From: Prochlorococcus marinus str. MIT 0918
Lineage (GTDB): Bacteria > Cyanobacteriota > Cyanobacteriia > PCC-6307 > Cyanobiaceae
Length of the DNA: 64,000 bases
NCBI RefSeq assembly: GCF_027359415.1
Contig: NZ_CP114780.1
Location: 1,262,764-1,326,763, forward strand
Reading direction: 5' to 3'
The position numbers were made by a program, and so were the translations under genes. Shown here piece by piece: positions 1-9,131 of this stretch; position 1 is the stretch's first letter; every line of letters starts with the position of its first letter. The notes beneath the pieces are model-generated. The model was not told the DNA's origin and did no database searches. It saw only the letters and a program-made list of their open reading frames with translations.

Positions 1-1
1 A

Positions 2-874
2 TTTAGTAATATTCATCGACGCAATGTGCAATTGGTTGCAGATCTTGTAGGTGTAGCAATTGAATATGATTTGCTGTTTCAACAGATTAAATATTATGAA
101 AGTGTTGAGAGGCAGGTAAGTATTGGTGGAGAAATTCAATCTCAATTATTACCTGATCATTGTCCAGTAATTAAGGGAGTTGAATTAGCAGCTCATTGTC
201 GCCCTGCTTTTCAAGTGGGAGGAGATTATTATGATTTCATGCCTACCAAGCCTGAATTAACAGGTAAAGCAAAAGAAGGTGGCCGTTGGGCATTAGTTGT
301 CGGAGATGTTATGGGAAAAGGTATTCCTGCTTGTTTGTTAATGACAATGCTTAGAGGTATGTTAAGAGCTGAGGTTTTGACTGGGTTGCCGCCAGATCGT
401 ATTCTTCATGATTTAAATCAATTAGCTTTAGATGATTTATCTCAATCTCACCGATTTGTTACACTTTTCTATTCTGATTTTGACCCAGAATCACGGAAAT
501 TAAGGTTTGCAAATGCAGCTCATAATCCACCTTTGTTATGGCGTTCAAAACAAAAAGAAATTATACGTTTAGATTCTCTTGGTTTATTAATTGGATTGGA
601 ATCAGAGGCGGAATATGTTTGTGGGGAAGTTTTACTTGATTATGGAGATGTAATTCTTTATTACACTGATGGCGTTACAGAAGCAATGGGACTGACGGGA
701 GAACGGTTTAATGAAAAACGTTTAATTGCTTTACTTGATGAATCTGCAAGAAAATTTTCAAAATCTCAAGAAATCTTAGATAATCTTTTTTATCGATTAG
801 ACAGATTTGTTGGTATTAATCATCATCTTGAAGATGATGCGTCAATGGTGGTTTTGAAGGTACAAAATCAATAG
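2..874 (+). CDS. SpoIIE/RsbU-type PP2C serine phosphatase, 5' partial
   Basis: Phosphatase of the SpoIIE/RsbU (PPM) family, which in bacteria typically dephosphorylates anti-sigma antagonists; the partner here is unknown. The frame is open to the left edge, so the true start lies outside the window; a GTG at 26 is only an internal codon. The first visible residues (FSNIHRRNVQLVAD) look like the end of a GAF sensor domain. Seen, counting from the GTG: GGDYYDF at about 65, GDVMGKGIPA near 92, YTDGVTEA near 211 and DDASMVVL at the end, which carry the metal-binding acidic residues. Family proteins of this kind usually have GAF plus PP2C, so the N-terminal part is missing. argH follows on the same strand after 82 bases. 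Confidence 0.85.
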   Translation, partial: FSNIHRRNVQLVADLVGVAIEYDLLFQQIKYYESVERQVSIGGEIQSQLLPDHCPVIKGVELAAHCRPAFQVGGDYYDFMPTKPELTGKAKEGGRWALVVGDVMGKGIPACLLMTMLRGMLRAEVLTGLPPDRILHDLNQLALDDLSQSHRFVTLFYSDFDPESRKLRFANAAHNPPLLWRSKQKEIIRLDSLGLLIGLESEAEYVCGEVLLDYGDVILYYTDGVTEAMGLTGERFNEKRLIALLDESARKFSKSQEILDNLFYRLDRFVGINHHLEDDASMVVLKVQNQ

Positions 875-956
875 CCGCCTCTTCATTTAAATAATTCAAG
901 TTCCTGACAAGAGCATTACAAACTGCTTAATTAGGTAAAAGTATCTTTTTAATTAA

Positions 957-2345
957 TTGGGCAAAACTTGGAGCGATAGATTCGAAGAAGGATTAAATCC
1001 TTTTATAGATTCCTTTAATGCCTCTATTGAATTTGATTTTGTTCTTTTGCAAGAGGATCTTGATGGTTCTATAGCCCATGCAAGAATGCTTGCTAAGACA
1101 GGAATTATTTCATCAAAAGAAGCTTCAGATATTGAATTAGGATTAGAAAAAATTCGTTTGGAAGCTTCTAAGGGAACTTATAAGCCTGACAGTCAAGATG
1201 AAGATATTCATATGTTTGTAGAAAGGAGATTAATAAGTCTTCTTGGAGAAGTTGGAAAAAAACTGCATACAGGTCGTAGCAGAAATGATCAAGTTGGTAC
1301 TGACTTGCGTTTATGGCTAAGACGACGTATTGATGATTTAGATCTTGATTTAACGTCTTTTCAACTTGCTCTATTGAAACATGCAGAGAATAATTTATTT
1401 ACTTTAATTCCTGGATATACCCATTTACAGAGAGCACAGCCATTATCTTTGGCTCATCATTTGCTTGCTTATATTGAAATGATTAATAGAGATAGAGAAA
1501 GGTTAAAAGATGTTCGCAAGCGTGTAGATATATGCCCTTTAGGTTCCGCAGCTTTGGCTGGAACTTCCTTGCCAATTGATAGAGAGTTTACAGCAAATGA
1601 ATTAGGGTTTTCTTCTATTTATTCTAATAGCTTAGATGCAGTAAGTGATAGAGATTTTGCAGTTGAATTCACTTCTGCAGCAGCATTAATCATGACACAT
1701 TTAAGCCGTTTTTCTGAAGAAATAATTTTTTGGGCATCTGATGAATTTGCTTTTGTTTTATTAACAGATAGGTGTTCTACTGGAAGTAGTTTAATGCCAC
1801 AAAAAAAGAATCCTGATGTGCCTGAGTTAATAAGGGGTAAGACCGGAAGAGTATTTGGACATTTGCAAGGTTTATTGACTATGATTAAGGGCCTTCCTTT
1901 GGCATATAATAAGGACTTTCAAGAAGATAAAGAAGCAATATTTGATACTGTTAAAACAGTTAGAGATTCTGTTAAGGCTATGACTATTCTTTTAGAAGAA
2001 GGATTAGAATTTTCTATAGAGAGATTAAATGAAACAGTAGGTTCTGACTTCTCTAATGCCACTGATGTTGCTGATTATTTAGTTTCTAAAAATGTGCCAT
2101 TTCGTGAAGCCTATCAAGTTGTTGGTAGAGCCGTTAAATTTTGCATAAAAGAAAAGATTTTACTTAAAGATTTAACACTTAATCAATGGCAAAATTTTAA
2201 CTCGATTATTCAAGAAGAGATATATGAAAAATTAATACCAGAAAAAGTTGTTGCTTCAAGAGTTAGTGTTGGTGGTACTGGTTTTACCCGTGTTCGTGAA
2301 CAGTTGGAGAAGTGGAAAAATTCTCTGATATCACCAAAAGAATAA
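957..2345 (+). CDS. argH: Argininosuccinate lyase
   Basis: Last step of arginine synthesis: splits argininosuccinate into arginine and fumarate. 462 residues is the normal family length. Seen: [11 protein letters not shown] at the N-terminus, HTGRSRNDQ near residue 103, and the fumarase/aspartase signature [12 protein letters not shown] near 278, whose serine is the catalytic acid in the family. The start is TTG: an in-frame stop (TAA at 954) directly precedes it and no ATG or GTG is available before the conserved KTWSDRF. Cytoplasmic homotetramer in characterised relatives. An AT-rich hairpin (AATGATT/AATCATT, about 2391-2414) follows the stop and may be a weak terminator. Confidence 0.96.
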   Translation: MGKTWSDRFEEGLNPFIDSFNASIEFDFVLLQEDLDGSIAHARMLAKTGIISSKEASDIELGLEKIRLEASKGTYKPDSQDEDIHMFVERRLISLLGEVGKKLHTGRSRNDQVGTDLRLWLRRRIDDLDLDLTSFQLALLKHAENNLFTLIPGYTHLQRAQPLSLAHHLLAYIEMINRDRERLKDVRKRVDICPLGSAALAGTSLPIDREFTANELGFSSIYSNSLDAVSDRDFAVEFTSAAALIMTHLSRFSEEIIFWASDEFAFVLLTDRCSTGSSLMPQKKNPDVPELIRGKTGRVFGHLQGLLTMIKGLPLAYNKDFQEDKEAIFDTVKTVRDSVKAMTILLEEGLEFSIERLNETVGSDFSNATDVADYLVSKNVPFREAYQVVGRAVKFCIKEKILLKDLTLNQWQNFNSIIQEEIYEKLIPEKVVASRVSVGGTGFTRVREQLEKWKNSLISPKE

Positions 2346-2467
2346 TTATTCTTCTTTTTTTAGGCTATTAGGTATTAATATTGTTTTGTTAATGATTTTT
2401 ATTTGGAATCATTAATTTAGGCTTTTAAGCCTTTTAGGTCCATTTTATTTTTCAGTCCAATTTTCAA

Positions 2468-3199
2468 GTGAGTATTTTTGTTGGCAACTTGCCCTTCCGC
2501 GCTGAGCAGGAAGATGTTATTCAATTGTTTGCGCCTTATGGAGAGGTTGCAAACTGTTCTTTGCCTTTAGAACGCGATACAGGTCGCAAAAGAGGTTTTG
2601 CATTTATTGAAATGGCTGATGAGGCAGCAGAAGCTGCGGCTATTGAAGCTCTTCAAGGTGCCGAATTAATGGGACGTCCTTTGAGAATTAACAAAGCTGA
2701 ACCACGTGGCGGCGGCGGCGGCGGTCGAGGCGGTTACGGCGGCGGCGGCGGTCGAGGCGGCTACGGCGGCGGCGGCGGCTACGGCGGCGGTGGCGGTTAC
2801 GGCGGCGGCGGCTACGGCGGCGGTGGTCAAGGCGGCTACGGCGGCGGTGGTCAAGGCGGCTACGGTGGTGGTGGTCAAGGCGGCTACGGCGGCGGTGGTC
2901 AAGGCGGCTACGGCGGCGGTGGTCAAGGCGGCTATGGTGGCGGTGGCGGCTACGGCGGCGGTCAAGGCGGCTACGGTGGCGGTGGTCAAGGCGGCTACGG
3001 TGGCGGTGGTCAAGGCGGCTACGGCGGTGACCAAGCTGATTCAAATTCTGATCAAAGATCTTCTGGCGCTAAAGGTTGGGAAGATCGCAGTTATGGTTCT
3101 TCCGAATCTGTTGAGAGAGATGAAACTAGAAGTAAAAGAAGAAGAGGAGCTTCTGCGGATGGAGATCAGAATGCTGATTATGGAGGAGCTGAGGGTTAG
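2468..3199 (+). CDS. Glycine-rich RNA-binding protein (RRM)
   Basis: Cyanobacterial Rbp-type RNA-binding protein. Residues 1-78 form one RRM: SIFVGNLPF is RNP2 and KRGFAFIEM is RNP1, with the aromatic residues that stack on RNA. Residues about 80-187 are almost only glycine with regular tyrosines and glutamines (GGYGGGGQ units), then comes an acidic/basic tail containing RSKRRRG. Start is GTG at 2468; SIFVGNLP begins immediately after, as in relatives. The glycine tract uses GGC/GGT almost exclusively and makes a sharp GC-rich island in AT-rich DNA. That composition also opens long meaningless frames on both strands. Single-RRM cyanobacterial Rbps are often cold-induced; no regulation is visible here. 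Confidence 0.93.
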   Translation: MSIFVGNLPFRAEQEDVIQLFAPYGEVANCSLPLERDTGRKRGFAFIEMADEAAEAAAIEALQGAELMGRPLRINKAEPRGGGGGGRGGYGGGGGRGGYGGGGGYGGGGGYGGGGYGGGGQGGYGGGGQGGYGGGGQGGYGGGGQGGYGGGGQGGYGGGGGYGGGQGGYGGGGQGGYGGGGQGGYGGDQADSNSDQRSSGAKGWEDRSYGSSESVERDETRSKRRRGASADGDQNADYGGAEG

Positions 3200-3205
3200 A
3201 TCCTT

Positions 3206-4207
3206 TTAAAGCCCAGCCTCTTCAAGTTGCTGGGCAGCTTTTTCTAGAATATTTAAATTTGCTTTTGCCTTTTGAGCTTTTGTACTTAGTTCGTTTCTCC
3301 ATTTACGAGCCCCAGGAGTTCCTTGTACTAATTGCAAAGTATGTTTGCAAATATCCCATAAACGCCCATTTTGACTTAAATGATTTTCGGCGTAAGGAAT
3401 TAAGTTTTTAATTACATGCGATGCTTTGGTGATTTTAGGTTTTTCTCCATATAATTTTTCATCAATGTTTTTCCAATTTAGAGGGTTTGAATAGATTGCT
3501 CTGCCTACCATTACTCCATCAAATGTTTGTAGTCCATGAATACATTCTTCTAAATTTGTAAGTCCTCCATTTAATTCGATTTTTAAATTTGGACGATCTT
3601 TTTTAATTTGAGCAACTTTTTCATATTCAAGAGGAGGTATAGATCGATTCTGTTTAGGATTTAAACCTTGCAACAATGCTTTTCTTGCATGAATTGAAAA
3701 GCGTTCTACTCCTGCATCATTAACTATATCTATAAATGAAAGAAGATAATCGTATGTATCGAGATTATCTACCCCAGTTCTGTGTTTGATTGTTATTGGA
3801 AGATTGCATGCTTTTTTCATTGCCTCTACGCATTTAGCTACTTTGCTTGGCTGGGCCATTAAACATGCCCCAAAGTTTCCTGATTGGACTCGAGGGCTTG
3901 GACAACCAAGATTTAAATTAATTTCGTCATAACCCCAAATTTCTCCAAGCTGAGCAGCCTCTGATAGCAGTTGAGGATCTTCTCCTCCGATCTGTAAAGC
4001 AATAGGATGTTCAATTGAGTCATAATCCAATAGCTTACTTTTATTTTTATATTGCAAAGCTTGGGCGACAATCATTTCTGTATATAGCAAAGTTTTTTTA
4101 CTGATTTGTCTCATAAGAACTCTAAAATGTCTATCTGTGCAATCCAGCATTGGGGCGATGCTGAATTGATATGCTTCTGTAATTATTGGTTTTGATTTTG
4201 TCACCAT
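3206..4207 (-). CDS. dusA: tRNA-dihydrouridine synthase A
   Basis: FMN-dependent enzyme that reduces uridine in the tRNA D-loop to dihydrouridine. 333 residues, as expected for DusA. Seen: SIAPMLDCTDRHFR at the N-terminus, the substrate-loop motif LGCPSPRVQSGNFGACLM with the catalytic cysteine near residue 115, IKHRTGVD, ELNGG and DGVMVGRAIY (FMN phosphate binding). The start at 4207 is ATG. It is convergent with the RRM gene (6-base gap) and divergent from msrB (44 bases), so that short gap must hold both promoters. Confidence 0.94.
   Translation of the reverse strand: MVTKSKPIITEAYQFSIAPMLDCTDRHFRVLMRQISKKTLLYTEMIVAQALQYKNKSKLLDYDSIEHPIALQIGGEDPQLLSEAAQLGEIWGYDEINLNLGCPSPRVQSGNFGACLMAQPSKVAKCVEAMKKACNLPITIKHRTGVDNLDTYDYLLSFIDIVNDAGVERFSIHARKALLQGLNPKQNRSIPPLEYEKVAQIKKDRPNLKIELNGGLTNLEECIHGLQTFDGVMVGRAIYSNPLNWKNIDEKLYGEKPKITKASHVIKNLIPYAENHLSQNGRLWDICKHTLQLVQGTPGARKWRNELSTKAQKAKANLNILEKAAQQLEEAGL
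3211..3243 (+). terminator. Rho-independent terminator of the RRM gene
   Basis: Perfect 7-bp stem GCCCAGC (3211-3217) / GCTGGGC (3229-3235) with an 11-base loop, followed by AGC and five T at 3239-3243. It sits 12 bases after the RRM stop codon and inside the last codons of the convergent dusA gene, so it may also shape the dusA 3' end. Confidence 0.7.
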
Positions 4208-4251
4208 GATTTTGCTCTACATCTTTTTTCAATAAAATTTTCATTTATTCT

Positions 4252-4758
4252 ATGAATAGAAACTTTTTATTATCTAGTCGCAGGAGTTTTCTGATGGGAT
4301 TAGTTTCCATTTTTTTGAGTTCTTTTACAAGGGCTAAAAAAGTTTTTGCAGCTTCAAAAGCAGGAGATTCCTCTTGGGAGTTGACCAAGGAAGAATGGAA
4401 ACAAAGATTATCTTCAGAGGCTTATCAAGTTCTAAGGGAAGAAGGAACTGAAAGACCTTTTTCTAGTCAGTTGAATAATGAGAAAAGAAAAGGTATTTTT
4501 GCATGTGCAGCCTGTAACTTGCCATTATTTGATTCATCCAAAAAATTTGATAGTGGCACTGGATGGCCCAGCTTTTTTGAAGCATTACCAAATTCTATAG
4601 AAACGAAGACAGATTTTAAATTGATAGTTCCTCGAACTGAATATCATTGCAAGAGATGTGGTGGGCATCAAGGTCATGTCTTTAATGATGGGCCCCGTCC
4701 TACAGGAAAAAGATATTGTAATAATGGTGTCGCCTTAGTTTTTAAAGCTGATACTTGA
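4252..4758 (+). CDS. msrB: Methionine-R-sulfoxide reductase MsrB with Tat-type signal
   Basis: Repairs oxidised methionine (R-sulfoxide) in proteins. Zinc ligands CAAC (85-88) and CKRC (133-136) and the catalytic RYC (Cys156) are all present, with GTGWPSF between them. The first 35 residues are an extra N-terminal extension with SRRSFLMG followed by a hydrophobic stretch and AxA-like residues (VFAASKAG). This fits a twin-arginine signal, so the enzyme is probably exported to the thylakoid lumen or periplasm in folded, metal-loaded form. The ATG at 4252 includes that signal. The export is inference; many MsrB proteins are cytoplasmic. Confidence 0.93.
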   Translation: MNRNFLLSSRRSFLMGLVSIFLSSFTRAKKVFAASKAGDSSWELTKEEWKQRLSSEAYQVLREEGTERPFSSQLNNEKRKGIFACAACNLPLFDSSKKFDSGTGWPSFFEALPNSIETKTDFKLIVPRTEYHCKRCGGHQGHVFNDGPRPTGKRYCNNGVALVFKADT

Positions 4759-4851
4759 ATAACTTTTATCTTGTGGTGAGGGCTTCCGTATCTTGTTAGA
4801 TCTTTGGTTCTTGCTCCAACATTAGTTTATTAGATTTTTTAATGCATTCAT

Positions 4852-5595
4852 ATGATTGAAGAAGTTCCAACATCTGATCAAGAAGATCTCCAAGCTAAAT
4901 CTAATGATGAGCAATCAGATTCCATAAAGGATTCTGCTGTGCAAGACTCTGAAACTGTAGATTTAAAAAATGATGTCAATGAAAATCAAGAGGGTAATGC
5001 TGATTCTGAGCAAAAGAAAATTTTAGATAATGATGCTCGGTTAGAACAATTAGAAAAGGAACATGAAACTCTGAAAAGTCAATATATGAGGATTGCAGCA
5101 GATTTTGATAATTTTCGGAAGCGTCAAAGCCGTGATCAAGATGACTTAAAAATGCAACTCACATGTAATACTCTTAGTGAAATTTTGCCAGTTGTGGATA
5201 ATTTTGAAAGGGCAAGGCAGCAATTACAGCCTGAAGGTGAGGAAGCTTTAGCTTTACATAGAAGTTATCAAGGACTTTATAAACAACTTGTAGATGTTCT
5301 TAAACAACTAGGTGTTGCTCCGATGAGAGTTGTTGGCCAGTCTTTTGACCCCTCTCTTCATGAAGCTGTTTTAAGAGAACCTAGTGAAATAGGTGTGGAA
5401 GATGAGATTTTAGAAGAATTGCAGAGGGGATACCATTTAAATGGACGCGTTTTGAGACATGCACTGGTTAAAGTTTCAATGGGTCCAGGCCCAGATGTTA
5501 ATTCTGAAAATCAATCAACTGATGAAGATAAACCAATTGATGAAGATAAGCCAATTGATAAAGATTCAGCATCTTCTGAAGAGTTGGTGAAGTAA
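4852..5595 (+). CDS. grpE: Nucleotide exchange factor GrpE
   Basis: Exchanges ADP for ATP on DnaK. Acidic, disordered N-terminus (about residues 1-60), then a long helix ([26 protein letters not shown]) and the C-terminal beta-wing ([31 protein letters not shown]), all diagnostic. The C-terminal tail holds a near-perfect 18-base tandem repeat coding DEDKPI twice (about 5521-5556), absent from ordinary GrpE. dnaJ follows 41 bases downstream on the same strand, the usual chaperone pair. Confidence 0.95.
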   Translation: MIEEVPTSDQEDLQAKSNDEQSDSIKDSAVQDSETVDLKNDVNENQEGNADSEQKKILDNDARLEQLEKEHETLKSQYMRIAADFDNFRKRQSRDQDDLKMQLTCNTLSEILPVVDNFERARQQLQPEGEEALALHRSYQGLYKQLVDVLKQLGVAPMRVVGQSFDPSLHEAVLREPSEIGVEDEILEELQRGYHLNGRVLRHALVKVSMGPGPDVNSENQSTDEDKPIDEDKPIDKDSASSEELVK

Positions 5596-5636
5596 ATGAT
5601 TGGTAATTTTTTTTTAAAATTTGTATTTAAGAACTA

Positions 5637-6770
5637 ATGGCAGATCTTTATGACCTATTAGGAGTTAGTAGAGATGCTGATGCTGACACCTTAAAAAGAG
5701 CTTATAGACGTTTGGCACGTCAATATCATCCTGACATTAATAAAGAAGCAGGAGCTGAGGATCGTTTTAAGGAAATTGGACGAGCTTATGAAATTCTGGG
5801 AGATCCGCAGAAACGAGCTCGATACGATCAGTTTGGCGAGGCTGGTGTTGGAGGTGCTGCAGGAATGCCTGATATGGGAGACATGGGTGGCTTTGCAGAT
5901 ATTTTTGAAACTTTTTTTAGTGGTTTTGGAGGGGCTGGACCATCGGGATCTAGGCCACAGCGTAGGGGGCCTCAACAAGGTGATGATTTACGTTATGACT
6001 TAACTATTGATTTTAACCAAGCTGTTTTTGGTCAAGAGAGAGAAATTAAAATTCCTCATTTAGAAACTTGTGATGTTTGTCGAGGAAGTGGTTCCAAGCC
6101 AGGAACTGGCCCTATTCAATGTTCCACATGTGGAGGAGCAGGACAAGTTAGAAGAGCAACAAGAACACCATTTGGAAGTTTTACACAGGTTTCAGATTGT
6201 CCTGCCTGTGGCGGTTCAGGCAAAGTTATTTCAGACCCTTGTTTGACTTGTGGTGGCAAAGGAGTAAAGCAAGTGCGAAAGAAACTTCGTATTAATATTC
6301 CTGCTGGTGTTGATACTGGTACAAGATTGCGTGTTTCTGGAGAAGGTAATGCTGGCGATAGGGGTGGTCCTTCAGGCGATTTATATGTTTTTCTTAAAGT
6401 AAAAAGCCATCCTCGTTTGAAACGAGAAGGATTGAATGTTATTTCTGAAGTGAATTTGAGTTATTTACAGGCAATTCTTGGAGATACCATAGAAATTGAA
6501 ACAGTGGATGGACCTACTAAATTAAATATTCCTGCTGGGACTCAACCAACTTCAGTATTAATATTAGAAAATAAAGGCATCCCTAAACTTGGGAACCCTG
6601 TGGCTAGAGGTAATCACTGTGTCTCTATCAATATTCAAATCCCTAATCGATTAACTCAAGATGAGAAAGATCTTTTAGAAAAGTTAGCAACCCATTACTC
6701 TGCTAAAGGCCCTCAGAATCAGCATCATAATAGTGGCTTATTTAGTAGATTATTTAGAAATAATGCATAA
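5637..6770 (+). CDS. dnaJ: Chaperone DnaJ (class A)
   Basis: Co-chaperone that delivers substrate to DnaK and stimulates its ATPase. J-domain at residues 1-66 with HPD at 31-33, then a Gly/Phe/Met-rich linker (about 70-115). Four zinc-binding CxxCxGxG repeats follow ([32 protein letters not shown]), then the C-terminal substrate domains. 377 residues, complete. The ATG at 5637 gives the canonical N-terminus [10 protein letters not shown]. The last 8 bases overlap the start of the TusA-like gene, so the two are probably translationally coupled. Confidence 0.97.
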   Translation: MADLYDLLGVSRDADADTLKRAYRRLARQYHPDINKEAGAEDRFKEIGRAYEILGDPQKRARYDQFGEAGVGGAAGMPDMGDMGGFADIFETFFSGFGGAGPSGSRPQRRGPQQGDDLRYDLTIDFNQAVFGQEREIKIPHLETCDVCRGSGSKPGTGPIQCSTCGGAGQVRRATRTPFGSFTQVSDCPACGGSGKVISDPCLTCGGKGVKQVRKKLRINIPAGVDTGTRLRVSGEGNAGDRGGPSGDLYVFLKVKSHPRLKREGLNVISEVNLSYLQAILGDTIEIETVDGPTKLNIPAGTQPTSVLILENKGIPKLGNPVARGNHCVSINIQIPNRLTQDEKDLLEKLATHYSAKGPQNQHHNSGLFSRLFRNNA

Positions 6771-6990
6771 AAATATTGATCTCCGTGGAACGCCTTGCCC
6801 TGTTAACTTTGTACGATGTCGTTTAGAACTCCAGCAATTAAATCATAGCGACTCCTTACAAGTAGATCTTGATAGAGGTGAGCCTGAGGAAATGGTTATT
6901 CCTGGATTAATTAATGATGGTTTTAATGTCAAAATTGTTTCTAAAGAGGATGATTTTATAAGGTTTATTGTGATAATTAATGATAAATAA
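6763..6990 (+). CDS. TusA/SirA-like sulfur carrier protein
   Basis: 75-residue protein of the TusA (SirA/YeeD) fold. The N-terminal [18 protein letters not shown] contains the conserved sulfur-carrying cysteine (Cys12) of the CPxP-type motif; here the usual second proline is replaced (CPVN). Family members pass persulfide sulfur, for example to tRNA thiolation. The ATG at 6763 lies inside the dnaJ stop region (8-base overlap) and places the motif at the normal position; the upstream in-frame codons belong to dnaJ in another frame. It overlaps rsgA by 11 bases. Exact sulfur acceptor unknown. Confidence 0.85.
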   Translation: MHKNIDLRGTPCPVNFVRCRLELQQLNHSDSLQVDLDRGEPEEMVIPGLINDGFNVKIVSKEDDFIRFIVIINDK

Positions 6991-7867
6991 AAGCAATAAA
7001 TATAATGGTACTGTTATTGCTATAAAGGCAAATTTTTTAATCGTTGAATTAGACTATTCTGAGAAAATTCGCCTTCTTTGTACCAAAAGAAGGCGGTTGG
7101 AATATGAAGGTTTAATAGTTAGTGTAGGAGATCATGTGTATGTAGAAGATATTTCTTGGAATAACCTTACTGGAGTAATTACTAAAGTTGATCCCAGAGA
7201 AAGTTTTATTAATAGACCTCAAATAGCAAACTTTACTGATATTCTTGTTGTGGTTTCGCTTTTAGATCCGCAATTTGATTCATTGCTGACTACCCGATTT
7301 TTATTAAAAGCTGAAGAAACGGGGAAGAAAATAATATTAATTTTGTCAAAGAGTGATCTTGTAGAGGAAAGTGATTTGGAGACTTTTAAAAATCGATTGA
7401 TTCAATGGGGATATGAGACTTTTGTTATTTCTATTATTAACGATTTAGGCAAAAAAAATTTCTTAACTCGCTTGCATCAAGTTAAACTCGGGGTTCTTTG
7501 TGGTCCATCTGGTTCAGGTAAAAGTAGCTTAATTAATTATTTACTTCCAAAGACTTTCATACCTACTGGGGAATTGTCTAAAAAACTAAGAAGGGGTAGA
7601 CATACGACTAGAAATGTAGAACTTTTTTCTTTTGGTAATAATACTTTTTTGGCTGATACACCGGGATTTAATAAGCCACAGTTGAATGTAGATCAATATG
7701 AACTTGCTTCTTTATTCCCTGAATTAAGAAAACAAATAGAAAAGAGACAATGTAAGTTTAGAAATTGCTTGCATTTAGATGAGCCAGGCTGTGTAATCAA
7801 TAAAAATTGGGAAAGATATGAAAATTATAAGAGTCTCTTAAAAGAAATTATTCATTTGAATCGCTAA
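6980..7867 (+). CDS. rsgA: Ribosome small-subunit biogenesis GTPase RsgA
   Basis: Circularly permuted GTPase that helps mature the 30S subunit. N-terminal OB fold (about 5-70), then G4 LSKSDLV, G1 [12 protein letters not shown] and G3 DTPGF in permuted order, and a C-terminal zinc knuckle (CKFRNC ... EPGC). 295 residues, complete. ATG at 6980 overlaps the previous stop, so dnaJ, the TusA-like gene and rsgA form a coupled run. The 3' end overlaps the convergent YbaB gene by 20 bases. Confidence 0.95.
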   Translation: MINKSNKYNGTVIAIKANFLIVELDYSEKIRLLCTKRRRLEYEGLIVSVGDHVYVEDISWNNLTGVITKVDPRESFINRPQIANFTDILVVVSLLDPQFDSLLTTRFLLKAEETGKKIILILSKSDLVEESDLETFKNRLIQWGYETFVISIINDLGKKNFLTRLHQVKLGVLCGPSGSGKSSLINYLLPKTFIPTGELSKKLRRGRHTTRNVELFSFGNNTFLADTPGFNKPQLNVDQYELASLFPELRKQIEKRQCKFRNCLHLDEPGCVINKNWERYENYKSLLKEIIHLNR

Positions 7868-8198
7868 GACCTGGTAGGTTCAAATTTAAACCACCTGTTA
7901 GCTCTTGCATTTTTGTTTTCATATTACTTGTGGAATTCTCGTGAGCTACTTTCATTGCTTCAAGAATGGCATTTTCTATCTGATCATTTGTTTCAGTAAG
8001 CAGTGAATTATCTATTTTTACTCTTAGAGGTAATTGGTTTCCAGATAACCATATTTTCACTCGGCCATCTTCATTAGCCCCTTCGATTTCTAAACTGTCT
8101 AATTCTTCTTGGAGTTTTTGAGCATCTTGTTGAATTTGTTGGGCTTTTTTAAATGCCTCTGTGATTTGTCCAAAGTTTGGGAGTCCGAATCCTGCCAT
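7848..8198 (-). CDS. YbaB/EbfC nucleoid-associated protein
   Basis: Small DNA-binding protein of the YbaB/EbfC family, a homodimer associated with the nucleoid. 116 residues. N-terminal [11 protein letters not shown], a coiled helix ([22 protein letters not shown]), then the beta segment [24 protein letters not shown] and a C-terminal helix. The final residues [15 protein letters not shown] resemble the family tail GGLNLPGL. It overlaps the rsgA 3' end and lies 33 bases downstream of murB on the same strand. Confidence 0.9.
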   Translation of the reverse strand: MAGFGLPNFGQITEAFKKAQQIQQDAQKLQEELDSLEIEGANEDGRVKIWLSGNQLPLRVKIDNSLLTETNDQIENAILEAMKVAHENSTSNMKTKMQELTGGLNLNLPGLSDSNE

Positions 8199-8231
8199 GT
8201 TTTTAGATGATTATTTATCAGATTAGAAGAT

Positions 8232-9131
8232 TTAGTTAAATCCTAGTTTTTTTATTTCTGGTTGAAGTAAAAAGCCATGTTTTGTCTGAATTTTTTTTTG
8301 GATAATTTCTATTAGCTCTAATACATCTTTAGCCGTGGCTTGATTTGAATTAATAATAAAATTGGCATGTATCGATGAGATTTCTGCACCTCCGTGTCTA
8401 AGACCTTTTAATCCAAGTTGTTCAATTAGCTTACCTGCTTTGAATTTTTCTGGATTACGAAAAATACTTCCGCAATTTGGTAGATGATAAGGTTGGGTTT
8501 TTAAACGATGAGCTAGGTTTTGATTAGTTATATTTATTAGTTTTTCCTTATCATGTCCTGGATCAAGTTGAAAACGTGCAGATATAACAATTAAAGATTT
8601 CTCTTGAAGAATACTTTGTCGATAAGAAAAATTTAAATCTTGGTTGCTAATTTCAAATTCTTTTCCATTTTTAATTGAAATGGCTTTAAGTGATATTAGC
8701 CGATCTGCAATGCAACTTCCCTGAGCCCCTGCATTCATTACAGCTGCACCTCCTATTGTTCCTGGTATTCCTACTGCCCATTCGAGACCATGTAGTCCAT
8801 GACGTGCGACTTTTCTTGATAAATTTGGAATGAATTCGCCTCCTAAAACTTCAATAATCCCAGTTGATGGATCTATTTGATGTCCTTGTAATTTTTTCAA
8901 GCATATTGTTAGACCTTCTATTCCATTGTCACTAATCAGAAGGTTCGACCCGGCTCCAAAGGCATTACAAGAAAGATTCTTATTTTTAGCCCATAATATT
9001 AATTCAGATAGTTCATTAATTGTTCTCGGCTCTGCTAACCATTGGGCATTCCCTCCAATCCTCAAAGTTGTTAACTTTGACAAGGGAGTTAATGCTTTTA
9101 TTGGAAGTTTGAGCAAATTATTATTTTGCAT
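8232..9131 (-). CDS. murB: UDP-N-acetylenolpyruvoylglucosamine reductase
   Basis: FAD/NADPH enzyme making UDP-N-acetylmuramic acid for peptidoglycan. FAD domain motifs [45 protein letters not shown]; catalytic CGSIFRNP (serine proton donor) near residue 222; C-terminal LQPEIKKLG with the conserved glutamate. 299 residues. ATG start at 9131 overlaps the murC stop by 11 bases, a typical murC-murB pair transcribed leftward. Confidence 0.95.
   Translation of the reverse strand: MQNNNLLKLPIKALTPLSKLTTLRIGGNAQWLAEPRTINELSELILWAKNKNLSCNAFGAGSNLLISDNGIEGLTICLKKLQGHQIDPSTGIIEVLGGEFIPNLSRKVARHGLHGLEWAVGIPGTIGGAAVMNAGAQGSCIADRLISLKAISIKNGKEFEISNQDLNFSYRQSILQEKSLIVISARFQLDPGHDKEKLINITNQNLAHRLKTQPYHLPNCGSIFRNPEKFKAGKLIEQLGLKGLRHGGAEISSIHANFIINSNQATAKDVLELIEIIQKKIQTKHGFLLQPEIKKLGFN

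Noticed and set aside
2706-3030. Regular short repeats resembling a CRISPR array
   Set aside because: Units are coding triplet repeats without unique spacers and lie inside a protein gene; no cas genes are present.
2666-3209. Several long open frames on both strands over the glycine-rich tract
   Set aside because: They consist of Ala/Thr/Val, Arg/Ser/His or Ala/Val repeats forced by the GGC-rich code of the RRM protein; only the plus-strand RRM frame has a real domain and start.
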